A stretch of 48,376 nt of DNA. Origin: Desulfatibacillum aliphaticivorans DSM 15576 (GTDB lineage Bacteria > Desulfobacterota > Desulfobacteria > Desulfobacterales > Desulfatibacillaceae). Below are positions 16,040 through 24,154 of the stretch, in pieces; the first letter of the stretch is position 1, and each line of letters begins with the position of its first letter. The notes below the pieces were generated by a model. The model ran no database searches. It was not told the DNA's origin and saw only the letters and a program-made list of their open reading frames with translations. The stretch spans positions 1 to 48,376 of the forward strand of contig NZ_AUCT01000039.1 of assembly GCF_000429905.1 (NCBI RefSeq). Direction: 5' to 3'. A program made the translations under genes and the position numbers.

Positions 16040-16600
16040 ATGAATGATTTGGAGAGGGAGGAGCTTCACGGCTTTTCGTGGTGGTATTTAAAAGATGTTC
16101 TGCCCCGGAAGAAAATTGCGGGAACACGGTACCACACCCCGGGCTTCGGCCTTGCCGCCCAGTTGTTTGCGGCGTTTGCCAAAGAAGCCATGGAGCGTCT
16201 GGGGCCCGAGCAGGGCGAGGCCGTCGTCAAGCAGGCGGTTCAGCATTTCGGCAGGGAGCGGGGGCGAAGCATCGCCAAGGCGGTTGCGGGAATGGGCAAG
16301 CCCCTGTCGTTCAAAAACTGGCTGATTTATTCGGATATATCCTCCGACAACTTCGGGTTCTTGCCGAATATAGACAACGGGGACCTGGTGCTTCAGGTGC
16401 GGAACTGCACGTTCATCCAGGCCGCCCGGCAATGGGGGCTCGGCGATTACGGCGCCTTGTATTGCAAATACGCTGACCACGCCATTCTGGAGGGCTATAA
16501 CCCGGATATTGTCTTGAAGCTGGAAACCCGGCATGAAACCGGCCGGGACTGCTGCCTGTTCCGGTACATCATGAAACAGGCCAACAAGCAGGGCGCTTAA
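16040..16600 (+). CDS. L-2-amino-thiazoline-4-carboxylic acid hydrolase family protein
   Basis: 186 residues. The pattern of the ATC-hydrolase-like family is visible: HFGRERGRSIAKAV (about 69-82), then NCTFIQAARQWG, YCKYADHAILEGYNPDI (about 141-157) and the C-terminal HETGRDCCLFRY with a Cys pair. ATC hydrolase opens a thiazoline ring to give S-carbamoyl-cysteine in some Pseudomonas, but most members are uncharacterised, so the true substrate is unknown. It has no signal peptide. The start ATG at 16040 follows AGGAGCAGGGA. It is divergent from cvpA, and its stop overlaps the stop of the opposite-strand regulator by 3 bases. Confidence 0.75.
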   Translation: MNDLEREELHGFSWWYLKDVLPRKKIAGTRYHTPGFGLAAQLFAAFAKEAMERLGPEQGEAVVKQAVQHFGRERGRSIAKAVAGMGKPLSFKNWLIYSDISSDNFGFLPNIDNGDLVLQVRNCTFIQAARQWGLGDYGALYCKYADHAILEGYNPDIVLKLETRHETGRDCCLFRYIMKQANKQGA

Positions 16601-17715
16601 AACTGGGCGATGACCGCGCCTGTCTGTCCCGGATGATAGCCTCTCAGCAGGTCGATTTCCTCCCGGAAATGCCGGGTCTGCATAACGTCCAGCATCACCC
16701 GGATGGTGGGATGTTCAATCAGGTCCGAAGGTATCACAAGGTCGCACCGAACCTCGGCAATGGGCACGAAATCCAGGCCGAATGCGTGGGCGATGGGCCT
16801 GAGCCCCAAAGCCGCGTCCGCTGCGCCGCAGGCCACCATTTGGGCGCCCTGATTGTGGGACTTGACCGTTTTTTCGTATCCCGGGATTGCGGGCCCGGGA
16901 ACGCCCGCCTTGGCCAGTTGGTCATCCAGCAACACCCTGAGCGCGGCTCCCGGCTCCCGGTTGACGATGCGGACCATGCCGGACGCCAGATCAGCGGCCG
17001 AGCGCAGCCCCAAGGGATTGCCCGGGGCCACCATCAATCCTTCCTCCATCATGGAAAAACCCATGACAAGGCCTCCCGTTAGGGCGATTTTCTCCCGGGC
17101 CGCCGATACGTTGGCGCTGCTCCCCGGCTCGTCGTGCAAGTGGGTCCCGGCTATATGGGTTTCCCCCCTGGCCAAAGCATTCAAGGAGGCGTGGCTGGAG
17201 GCGAATCGGCACAACACCCGGGCTTTGGGATCCTTCCGGGAAACGTGAGCGGCCAGCAGCGTAAAAGCCGGATCGCACCCCATGAGAAACACCGAATTTT
17301 CCGCAGCCGATCCCGTCCCCAGGATTTTGAGGCCCTTGCCTTGAGAACCGATCACCCCGTCCGCGGCTTTCAGTTCATGGGAAAAGGCGTACTCCCCCTC
17401 CAGGGGATAGCCCACCAATTTGTCCCGCACCCGGGCCAGGGAAATTCGCCCTCCGGCCTCTTCGCCGCCTTCGGGCAGCACAAGCTCGCGGCCGTCCTCC
17501 TCGCATTCCTCCACAAAAAGCTCCTCCACGGTTGCGCCCAAATGCCTGGCCAGTTTAAGGGCGACCCCCGTGTTGGGGAGATACTTGCCGGACTCGATAT
17601 CGTATATGGCCTGCCTTTTCACCCCCACAAGATCGGCGAGTTGAGCCTGTGAGACGCCGGCCTCTTGCCTATATTGTTTGACTTTGCAGCTAATAGAGTC
17701 GTTTTGTTTGCTCAT
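16597..17715 (-). CDS. One-component regulator: Cro/C1-type HTH fused to a molybdate-binding-like (COG1910) domain
   Basis: 372 residues. Residues about 8-70 form a Cro/C1-type HTH: YRQEAGVSQAQLADLVGVKR followed by QAIYDIESGKYLPN. From about residue 130 to the end lies a periplasmic-binding-protein-like domain without a signal peptide, with VFLMGCDPAFTLLA, AGTHLHDE and VACGAADAALGLRPIAHA, the pattern of cytoplasmic molybdate/tungstate-binding-like domains. It probably senses an oxyanion in the cytoplasm and controls the divergent modABC operon, in place of ModE. Start ATG at 17715 follows AGGAAGG. The 153-base gap to modA holds a large dyad, a likely operator. Ligand and direction of control are inference. 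Confidence 0.85.
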   Translation of the reverse strand: MSKQNDSISCKVKQYRQEAGVSQAQLADLVGVKRQAIYDIESGKYLPNTGVALKLARHLGATVEELFVEECEEDGRELVLPEGGEEAGGRISLARVRDKLVGYPLEGEYAFSHELKAADGVIGSQGKGLKILGTGSAAENSVFLMGCDPAFTLLAAHVSRKDPKARVLCRFASSHASLNALARGETHIAGTHLHDEPGSSANVSAAREKIALTGGLVMGFSMMEEGLMVAPGNPLGLRSAADLASGMVRIVNREPGAALRVLLDDQLAKAGVPGPAIPGYEKTVKSHNQGAQMVACGAADAALGLRPIAHAFGLDFVPIAEVRCDLVIPSDLIEHPTIRVMLDVMQTRHFREEIDLLRGYHPGQTGAVIAQF

Positions 17716-17741
17716 GCGCCGCCCTTCCTGTTAAAAAATAT

Positions 17742-17801
17742 ACATGTCGTCTAAAAAAGACTATTGACGTCTGTACATGACTAATGTACCGTACAAACGT
17801 C
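17742..17801. promoter_or_regulatory. Operator region between the mod regulator and modA
   Basis: GACGTCTGTAC (17766-17776) and GTACAAACGTC (17791-17801) form an inverted repeat matching at 10 of 11 positions across a 14-base spacer. A related half-site reading GACGACATGTA on the minus strand lies at about 17743-17753. TTGACG (17764-17769) with TACCGT 17 bases later (17787-17792) is a weak candidate promoter for modA, lying inside the dyad, so a bound regulator would block or reshape it. Confidence 0.55.
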
Positions 17802-17868
17802 TTTTATGCAAGACCCATGGGCGGGAAAAATTCGCGTCTGTTTAACCAGCCAGGAAAGGAAGAAGTGT

Positions 17869-18666
17869 ATGTCAAAATCCACAAAATGGTATAATATTAA
17901 AGATTGCTTGACAATTTTGTGTTTCATGTTTTTGTTTGTTGCAGGACTCGCGCCCCTGAGCGCCGCCGCGGAAAAACAAGACCTCACCGTCTACGCCGCC
18001 GCATCCACAACCAATGCCATGACAGATATCGCTAAAATGTTCGAAAAAAAACACCCAGTCAAAATCAAGCTCTCCTTCGCCTCCTCCTCCACATTGGCGA
18101 AGCAGATAGAGAATGGCGCCCCGGCTGACGTGTATCTTTCGGCGAATCCCAAATGGATGAATTATTTGGACGAAAGAGGCGTAACGCAAAAGGGGACCAG
18201 GGTGGATCTGCTGGGCAACAGGATCGTGCTCATCGCTCCTGAATCCAGCGCCACTGATAATGTGGCCGTGGACTCCGGTCTGGATCTTCCCGCGCTGCTC
18301 GGCGACGGGCGCCTCTCCATGGGCGATCCGGACCATGTGCCTGCAGGCATGTACGGTAAAAAAGCCATGGAAAATCTGGGCTTGTGGGAAGGCGTGCAAA
18401 ATAAAATAGCCCGCTCCAAGGACGTGCGTGCGGCCCTGGTGCTTGTGGAACGGGGCGAGGCGCCTTTAGGCCAGGTGTACGCCACGGACGCGGCCATCAG
18501 CAAGAAGGTGAAAGTCGTGGGGGTATTCCCCGAATCCAGCCATCCGCCCATTGTTTATCCGGCGGCGCTGGTGCAGGATTCCGCGCCTGCACGGGAATTT
18601 CTGAAATATCTCAGGTCGCCGGAGGCCGCCAAGATTTTTGCGGAATACGGATTCGCCGTTCGATGA
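17869..18666 (+). CDS. modA: Molybdate ABC transporter, periplasmic binding protein
   Basis: 265 residues. An N-terminal segment of about 40 residues, with the hydrophobic stretch LTILCFMFLFVAGLAPLSAAA, is a signal peptide for export. The mature part begins LTVYAAASTTNAMTDIA and contains FASSSTLAKQIENGAPADVYLSAN, the oxyanion-binding pattern of ModA. It binds molybdate (or tungstate) outside the membrane and delivers it to ModB. The start at 17869 follows AGGAAAGGAAGAAG; the frame is open to 17806 but the 21 extra residues lack a ribosome site and would spoil the signal peptide. Its stop overlaps modB by 4 bases (ATGA). Molybdate suits an anaerobe with molybdo- or tungsto-enzymes such as formate dehydrogenase. 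Confidence 0.93.
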   Translation: MSKSTKWYNIKDCLTILCFMFLFVAGLAPLSAAAEKQDLTVYAAASTTNAMTDIAKMFEKKHPVKIKLSFASSSTLAKQIENGAPADVYLSANPKWMNYLDERGVTQKGTRVDLLGNRIVLIAPESSATDNVAVDSGLDLPALLGDGRLSMGDPDHVPAGMYGKKAMENLGLWEGVQNKIARSKDVRAALVLVERGEAPLGQVYATDAAISKKVKVVGVFPESSHPPIVYPAALVQDSAPAREFLKYLRSPEAAKIFAEYGFAVR

Positions 18667-19364
18667 ATGAATTGTGGAGCATATCGCCGGCGGAATGGAC
18701 CGCCATCAAACTGAGCCTGAAAGTTTCGGGGTGGGCTGTCTTCGGCAGCCTGCCCCCCGGGATTTTTTTGGCCTGGGTCCTTTCCAGGAAGCAGTTTCCC
18801 GGCAAGCAGGTCTTGGACGGGATTATCCACCTGCCCCTGGTGCTTCCACCGGTGGTCACAGGATACATTTTGCTGCTCGCCCTGGGCCGTCAGGGATTTA
18901 TTGGCAAGTTCCTGTATGAGGCTTTCGGATTTACCGTGGCGTTCACCTGGAAGGGGGCTGTCGTGGCCTCCGCGGTTATGGCTTTTCCGCTGCTTGTGCG
19001 CGCCGTGAGGCTTTCGGTGGATTCCGTGGATCAGGGCCTGGAAAAGGCGGCCCGCACTCTGGGGGCCGGTCCGCTCCGGGTGTTTTTCACCGTGTCTTTG
19101 CCTCTTATGATTCCCGGAATCATCACGGGCGCCATTCTGGCTTTCGCCAGAAGCCTGGGCGAGTTCGGCGCAACCATCACCTTTGTGTCCAATATCCAGG
19201 GGGAAACCCAAACCCTTCCCCTGGCTTTGTACTCATTAACCCAGATCCCGGACGGAGAAATGGGCGCCTTAAGGCTATGCATTGCGGCCGTTATTCTGGC
19301 CATGGCGGCGCTCCTGGTTTCCGAATGGATGTCCGGACGATTCGCCGAGTATATAAAAGGATAG
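18663..19364 (+). CDS. modB: Molybdate ABC transporter permease
   Basis: 233 residues, normal for ModB, with about five to six membrane helices. The EAA loop typical of ABC permeases is visible as EKAARTLGAGPLRVFF (about 120-135), and the next helix has ARSLGEFGATITFVSNI, which is a hallmark of ModB. It forms the membrane channel through which molybdate passes, powered by ModC. It starts inside the modA stop (ATGA) and ends 4 bases before the modC ATG, so the three genes are one tight operon. Confidence 0.95.
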   Translation: MNELWSISPAEWTAIKLSLKVSGWAVFGSLPPGIFLAWVLSRKQFPGKQVLDGIIHLPLVLPPVVTGYILLLALGRQGFIGKFLYEAFGFTVAFTWKGAVVASAVMAFPLLVRAVRLSVDSVDQGLEKAARTLGAGPLRVFFTVSLPLMIPGIITGAILAFARSLGEFGATITFVSNIQGETQTLPLALYSLTQIPDGEMGALRLCIAAVILAMAALLVSEWMSGRFAEYIKG

Positions 19365-19368
19365 CACC

Positions 19369-20115
19369 ATGCTGAAAGTGAAGGTTCGGAAAAAACAGGG
19401 CGAGTTTTCCATCAATGCAGGCTTTACCATTGAAGATTCCGGGGTTACGGCGCTGTTTGGATATTCCGGCGCGGGAAAAACCTCCATTGTCAATATGGTG
19501 GCCGGGCTTTCCGCTCCCGACTCCGGGGTGATCGAAATGAACGGCCTCAAGCTGTTTGATTCGGAGCAAGGAATAAACCTGCCCCCGGAGCAGCGCAGGG
19601 TGGGCTATGTGTTTCAGGACGCACGCCTGTTTCCCCATTTGACGGTCAAGGGAAATCTGATGTTCGGCATGAAGCTGGCGTCCAAGGACAGCTTGTACGT
19701 GGATTTTGACGAAGTGGTGGACATGCTGGGCATAGGCCCTTTGCTAAGCCGCCGCCCGGCCCGGCTTTCCGGCGGGGAAAAGCAGCGAGTGGCTATCGGC
19801 AGGGCGTTGTTGTGCAGCCCTTCTTTGCTGCTGATGGACGAACCGTTGGCGTCCCTGGACGAAAACAGAAAATCCGAGGTGCTTCCTTTTATAAGCAGGC
19901 TTAGCCAGGGCTTTTCCACCCCCATCCTGTATGTAAGCCACATTTTTAGTGAAATTGAAAAGCTGGCGGACAACCTGGTTTTGCTGGAAAACGGAGGCGT
20001 TGCTGCTTCCGGCCCTTTCGGGGCGTTGAAAAACAGCAGGCCCCTGGCGGAAATGAGGGGCGGCCGGGAGTGCCGGGGGCCATTGCAATCCCTTAATATC
20101 AAGTTGGCTTCCTGA
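19369..20115 (+). CDS. modC: Molybdate ABC transporter ATP-binding protein, short form
   Basis: 248 residues. Walker A is GYSGAGKTS (31-39), the signature is LSGGEKQ (133-139), Walker B is LLLMDEP (153-159) and the switch His is in LYVSHIF. It hydrolyses ATP to drive ModB. E. coli ModC is about 350 residues with a C-terminal molybdate-binding (Mop/TOBE) domain used for feedback inhibition. This protein ends soon after the ATPase fold and lacks that domain. Transport control by bound oxyanion may therefore rely on the fused regulator encoded upstream. Start ATG at 19369, 4 bases after modB. Confidence 0.92.
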   Translation: MLKVKVRKKQGEFSINAGFTIEDSGVTALFGYSGAGKTSIVNMVAGLSAPDSGVIEMNGLKLFDSEQGINLPPEQRRVGYVFQDARLFPHLTVKGNLMFGMKLASKDSLYVDFDEVVDMLGIGPLLSRRPARLSGGEKQRVAIGRALLCSPSLLLMDEPLASLDENRKSEVLPFISRLSQGFSTPILYVSHIFSEIEKLADNLVLLENGGVAASGPFGALKNSRPLAEMRGGRECRGPLQSLNIKLAS

Positions 20116-20191
20116 CGCCGGTTTCTGAGTAATTCCAAAGCCTTGGCAGCCCGCCGCCGACGGCGGCCTCCTCAATTCCACGGAAAAATGC

Positions 20192-20220
20192 TTGACCCTT
20201 TATTGTTGCTGATTTAGTAT
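20192..20220 (+). promoter_or_regulatory. Sigma-70-type promoter for the TRAP binding-protein gene
   Basis: TTGACC (20192-20197), 17 bases, TAGTAT (20215-20220). Transcription would begin near 20227, giving an untranslated leader of about 165 bases before the ATG at 20395. No riboswitch-like fold was recognised in the leader. Confidence 0.55.
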
Positions 20221-20394
20221 TCTTCCATAAGCGCCTTGAAAATTTCCTTTATACAAATCGCTCATAGCTCATTTCGACGCGGATGCGCCTGTTTTTCGGC
20301 GTGCATGTTCTGCTTTGTTCAACATTTAAATTTTTCGATCAACGCCGCACCAAACATTTTATCCAAGGATGGAAACTTGCTAGGGAGGTGTTCC

Positions 20395-21429
20395 ATGGCG
20401 TCTCAATTTTTCACCCGCATATTTGTTTTTTCTGCCGTTGCAATAGCTTTGTTCGTCACAACGCCCTGCGCGTCGGCGGGCAAGGAAGCGTCTCACATCC
20501 AGTGGAAGCTGGCTTGTCTGGCGCCCAAAGACGTGGGCTATGCAGTGCGCGTACGCGAAATTCTGATCCCTGAAGTGGAAAAAGCCACGGGAGGCGCCCT
20601 GTCGGTCAAGGTGTACTGGGGCGGGGTCATGGGCAATGATGAAGAAACCCTCAAAAAGATGAGGATCGGCCAGTTGCATGGCTCCGGGCTCTCCGGGGAA
20701 GGCACCTTTAAACTGGCGGACGACATCAGCGTTTTGGGGCTTCCCTTCTTGTTTGAGTCCTATGATGAAGTGGACTACCTGCGCGAGCAAATGACGGACG
20801 AGTTCGACGCAATTGTGGAGGCGCAGGGCCTTAAGCTGCTGACCTGGCTGGATCAGGACTTCGACCAGATTTACACGGCCAGCCGCCCCATATTCGTTTT
20901 GGAGGATTTTTCCAAATCCTCTTTCATCACCTGGTTCGGCCCCCTGGAAGGCAAGCTCCTGGAGACCATGGGCGCCACGGCCACCCCCATGAGCGTCATG
21001 GAAATCCCATCCTCCCTTAGATCCAACATCGCCGATGGCGTTATTGCGCCGGCCATCTGGGTGCTGGGAACCCAGTTGTATGCGACCATGCACAATGTTA
21101 ACGCCATGCACATACGCTACGTGCCGGCCTTTCCGGTGGTCACCCAAAAGGCCTGGGACATGCTATCGGATGAGCAAAAGGAAACCATTCAAAGGGAGCG
21201 CGGGGGATGGACAAATACCTTTAACGCGCTGTCCCGCCAGGATACGAAAAAGTGCCTGGAAGCCATGATCAAGTACGGCATGGTGCTGACCGAAACTCCG
21301 CCCGGAGAACTGAGGCGCATCCAGGATCGCGCCAGAGGGATTTGGGAGCCTTTGGCCGGGGAGCTTTATTCCAGGGAAATTTACGATCAGGTCCAGGCGC
21401 ATCTTAAAGAGTATCGCGCCGGGAACTGA
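20395..21429 (+). CDS. TRAP transporter solute-binding protein, DctP type (orphan)
   Basis: 344 residues. A signal peptide (residues 1 to about 28, ending CASAG) precedes a binding protein with KVYWGGVMGNDEETLKKMRIGQLHG and VLGLPFLFESYDEVDYL, the patterns of the DctP family that bind carboxylates and related acids in the periplasm. The conserved Arg/Asn region around SSLRSNIADGVI (about 205-216) is where the carboxylate is usually held, though the Arg-centred motif is altered. Start at 20395 is set by AGGGAGGTG; the frame is open upstream to 20236 but without family signal. No dctQ/dctM membrane genes are adjacent. The next gene is a sigma-54 activator, so this protein may feed an uptake system elsewhere or act in sensing. 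Confidence 0.88.
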   Translation: MASQFFTRIFVFSAVAIALFVTTPCASAGKEASHIQWKLACLAPKDVGYAVRVREILIPEVEKATGGALSVKVYWGGVMGNDEETLKKMRIGQLHGSGLSGEGTFKLADDISVLGLPFLFESYDEVDYLREQMTDEFDAIVEAQGLKLLTWLDQDFDQIYTASRPIFVLEDFSKSSFITWFGPLEGKLLETMGATATPMSVMEIPSSLRSNIADGVIAPAIWVLGTQLYATMHNVNAMHIRYVPAFPVVTQKAWDMLSDEQKETIQRERGGWTNTFNALSRQDTKKCLEAMIKYGMVLTETPPGELRRIQDRARGIWEPLAGELYSREIYDQVQAHLKEYRAGN

Positions 21430-21605
21430 TCAAGGCTTAGTCCTGACGGTCTTTCATCGCTGTTTTTAAATGGATGCGCCCTCCAGGAACGCATTGAAAA
21501 ATGCGCTTGCCAAGCAGGAAGTAAAGAGGGAGAATAAATTCAGGGCGCCCAATGGGGCCGCAAAGCGCCTCCTTTTATTCCCTCCTTCGCCTTCAGGATG
21601 CAAGA

Positions 21606-23903
21606 ATGGACCCCTATTCCGGTCAAATGTCCGTATTGATAATTGATGACGACGAAGCCATCTGCAAGGCCTTGGGCAATTATTTTGAAGACCTGGGCTT
21701 TATTGCTTATCAGGCGGATGCAGGCCTGGAAGGCCTGGACGTATTGCTGGAGTGCAGACCGGACGCCGTTTTGGTGGACCTCGCCATGCCGGGCATGGGA
21801 GGGTTGGAGTTTTTAGCCCGGGCCAGGGAGATTGCTCCGGAGACCCCTATGATCGTGGTTTCGGGAACCGGCCACCTGGAAGATGCGGTGGAGGCTTCCA
21901 GGCTGGGGGCGGTGGACTATATCACCAAGCCCATTCTGGATATGGCCGTGGTGGAGAACTCCGTCAAGCGCGCCCTGGAGCACTCCAGGCTGAAAAGGGA
22001 GAACAGGGACTATTCCGAGCGTTTGGAGGATCTCGTCCTTATTCGTACGGAAGCCCTCCGGCAGCGCACCCAGGCCTTGGAAGAGGCCAACGCCCATTTG
22101 ACCGAGGAGATGGCCCATCGGAAAAAGACCGAAGAGGCCCTTAGGGCCAGCGAGGCGCGGTTTCGGGAGCTTGCGGATCTGCTGCCTCAGACGGTGTTCG
22201 AAATAGACAGGCCGGGCAAGCTGGTATTTATGAACAAGCACGGCCTCCGCACCCTGGGATATGCGCGGGAGGATATTGACAGGGACGTCCAGGCCATCCT
22301 AATGGTTTCGCCGGAAGACAGGAAACGCATCGGCGAAATATTTTCCAGGCTCTTGGAAGGCGAGGTTATATCCCCCAACGAGTACACGGCCCTACGGAAG
22401 GATGGATCGCAGTTTCCGGCCATGATGTATTCCAGTCCGGTGCTATACCAGGGAGAGATTGTGGGCTCCCGCGGGGTTTTGTTCAACCTCACCGATTTAA
22501 AAAGGACCGAAAAAGCCCTCCGCGACAGCCAGGCCCGCCTGAGCGCCATCATCGAGGTGTTCGAAGGATTTATTTACACCTGCACCCAGGATTACCGGAT
22601 TACCTTCACCAATAAGAAATTACAGCAATACCTGGGCAAGAACTGCGTCGGAGACCTGTGCTACCAGGCGATCTACGGCCAGGACTCCCCCTGCGAGCGA
22701 TGCGCCATGGACCAGGCGGCCAACGGCGAAACCGTGCGACAGGAGTTTTTGGGGCCCTTGGACGGCCGCTGGTATTACTCCGTGGACACCCCCGTGAGGG
22801 AGGCGGGCGACGGCGCCTCCTGCAAGCAGTCCATTGTCATTGACATCACGGATAGAAAGACGGCTGAAGAAGCCTTGCGCCAAAGCGAGGCCCAACTGCG
22901 GGAAGAGAATATCCGCCTGCGCTCCTCCATCAAAAGGTCGGGCCGCTTCGGCAGCATCATCGGCAAAAGTGAAGCCATGGAGCAGGTGTATGAAACCATC
23001 CTGAAAGCCGCGGTTTCCACGGCCAGCGTCATCATCTACGGGGAGTCGGGCACCGGCAAGGAATTGGCGGCCCGAACCATCCACGAAATGAGCCGGCGCG
23101 CCCAAGGCCCCTTTGTGCCGGTGCACTGCGGCGCCATTCCCCCGAATTTGATAGAAAGCGAATTCTTCGGCTACAAAAAAGGGGCCTTCACAGGCGCCGA
23201 TCAGGACAAACCCGGGTTTCTGGCTTCGGCTGACAAAGGGACCCTGTTCCTGGACGAAGTGGGGGAAATCCCGCCGGCCATGCAGGTGAAACTCCTTAGG
23301 GCCATTGCCGGGGACGGCTACACGCCCCTGGGCGGGAGGGAAGCCTTGTATCCGGACATCCGTTTTGTAGCGGCCACCAACCGGGATCTATTCGATCTGA
23401 TGGAGCAGGGCGCGCTGCGCGAAGACTTTTTCTACCGCATCCACATCCTGCCCATCCACCTGCCCCCCTTGCGTCAGCGCAGGGAGGACATTCCCCTTTT
23501 GGTGCGGCATTTCATGGAAAAATACGCCGGGGATCAGCCCGTCCCGGCCATGCCGCCTGATTTTTTAAAAAACCTGCAAAAGGCCTATTGGCGCGGAAAC
23601 GTGCGTGAACTGGAGAGCGCCGTCCACCGTTTTATGACCCTCCGGGACACCGCCCCCCAGAGCCTGGAGGACTCCTCGGCGGGAGCTGGCGCCCCCAAAG
23701 GCGCCAGGCCTGCATCTCCTGTCCGCCTGCCTAAGTTGCTTGGCAAAGAGGAGCCCACCCTCAAGGAGGTGGCGGCCGCAGCGGAGCGGGAGTACATTAT
23801 CCAGTTGCTGGAGCGGTATAAGTGGAACCGGAGCCGGGCGGCGGAGATATTGGGGGTGGATCGGCGGACTTTATTTCGGAAGATCAAGGAATACGGGCTT
23901 TAA
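21606..23903 (+). CDS. Sigma-54-dependent response regulator with two PAS domains (REC-PAS-PAS-AAA+-Fis)
   Basis: 765 residues from the chosen start. Receiver domain (about 8-128): acidic triplet D14-D16, phospho-acceptor Asp58 in LVDLAMPG, Lys108 in ITKPI. A coiled coil (about 145-195) leads to two PAS domains (about 195-315 and 320-435); the second has a cluster of Cys (CVGDLCYQ, SPCERCAMD). The AAA+ domain keeps Walker A GESGTGKE, the sigma-54 contact loop GAFTGA and Walker B LFLDEVGE, and the C-terminus has a Fis-type HTH ending RRTLFRKIKEYG. It should activate sigma-54 promoters, most obviously the one 176 bases after its stop. No kinase gene is adjacent. The start is uncertain: ATG 21606 has AGGATG nearby; ATG 21552 would add 18 residues. 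Confidence 0.88.
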   Translation: MDPYSGQMSVLIIDDDEAICKALGNYFEDLGFIAYQADAGLEGLDVLLECRPDAVLVDLAMPGMGGLEFLARAREIAPETPMIVVSGTGHLEDAVEASRLGAVDYITKPILDMAVVENSVKRALEHSRLKRENRDYSERLEDLVLIRTEALRQRTQALEEANAHLTEEMAHRKKTEEALRASEARFRELADLLPQTVFEIDRPGKLVFMNKHGLRTLGYAREDIDRDVQAILMVSPEDRKRIGEIFSRLLEGEVISPNEYTALRKDGSQFPAMMYSSPVLYQGEIVGSRGVLFNLTDLKRTEKALRDSQARLSAIIEVFEGFIYTCTQDYRITFTNKKLQQYLGKNCVGDLCYQAIYGQDSPCERCAMDQAANGETVRQEFLGPLDGRWYYSVDTPVREAGDGASCKQSIVIDITDRKTAEEALRQSEAQLREENIRLRSSIKRSGRFGSIIGKSEAMEQVYETILKAAVSTASVIIYGESGTGKELAARTIHEMSRRAQGPFVPVHCGAIPPNLIESEFFGYKKGAFTGADQDKPGFLASADKGTLFLDEVGEIPPAMQVKLLRAIAGDGYTPLGGREALYPDIRFVAATNRDLFDLMEQGALREDFFYRIHILPIHLPPLRQRREDIPLLVRHFMEKYAGDQPVPAMPPDFLKNLQKAYWRGNVRELESAVHRFMTLRDTAPQSLEDSSAGAGAPKGARPASPVRLPKLLGKEEPTLKEVAAAAEREYIIQLLERYKWNRSRAAEILGVDRRTLFRKIKEYGL

Positions 23904-23913
23904 AAACCCATCC

Positions 23914-24000
23914 TGGGACTTTTTTGTCCTAATGTCTCTTTTTGCATTTAAAACAAGCTGTTATATCCGAATATAGCGCGCCTGGGAAAATAATGTCCCA
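23914..24000. promoter_or_regulatory. Two matching inverted repeats, likely activator-binding sites
   Basis: CCTGGGA-N7-GTCCTAATGT (from 23912) and CCTGGGA-N7-GTCCCAATCT (from 23981) align base for base outside the spacer. Each contains an inverted repeat TGGGA-N8-TCC(C/T)A (23914-23931 and 23983-24000), with centres 69 bases apart. They lie about 80-165 bases upstream of the -24 element of the next promoter, as expected for enhancer sites of a sigma-54 activator. A third dyad TCTTCA-N5-TGAAGA lies at 24002-24018. Confidence 0.6.
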
Positions 24001-24079
24001 ATCTTCAGATTTTGAAGACTTTTCTGTTTTATTCATGTATATGCTTTAAAATCAATATGTTATATTTATTTCTTCGTGT

Positions 24080-24094
24080 TGGCACACCCTTTGC
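24080..24094 (+). promoter_or_regulatory. Sigma-54 promoter of the permease / acyl-CoA synthetase operon
   Basis: TGGCACACCCTTTGC matches the -24/-12 consensus in all conserved positions: TGGCAC, 5 bases, TTGC, with GG and GC 10 bases apart. Transcription would start near 24106, about 49 bases before the ATG at 24155. The gene just upstream encodes an intact GAFTGA-type activator. Confidence 0.88.
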
Positions 24095-24154
24095 CTAATA
24101 GGTGGGCGTAGGCTGCAGCATTCAACCCCCACCCAAAAGAAAGAAGGAGCCATC

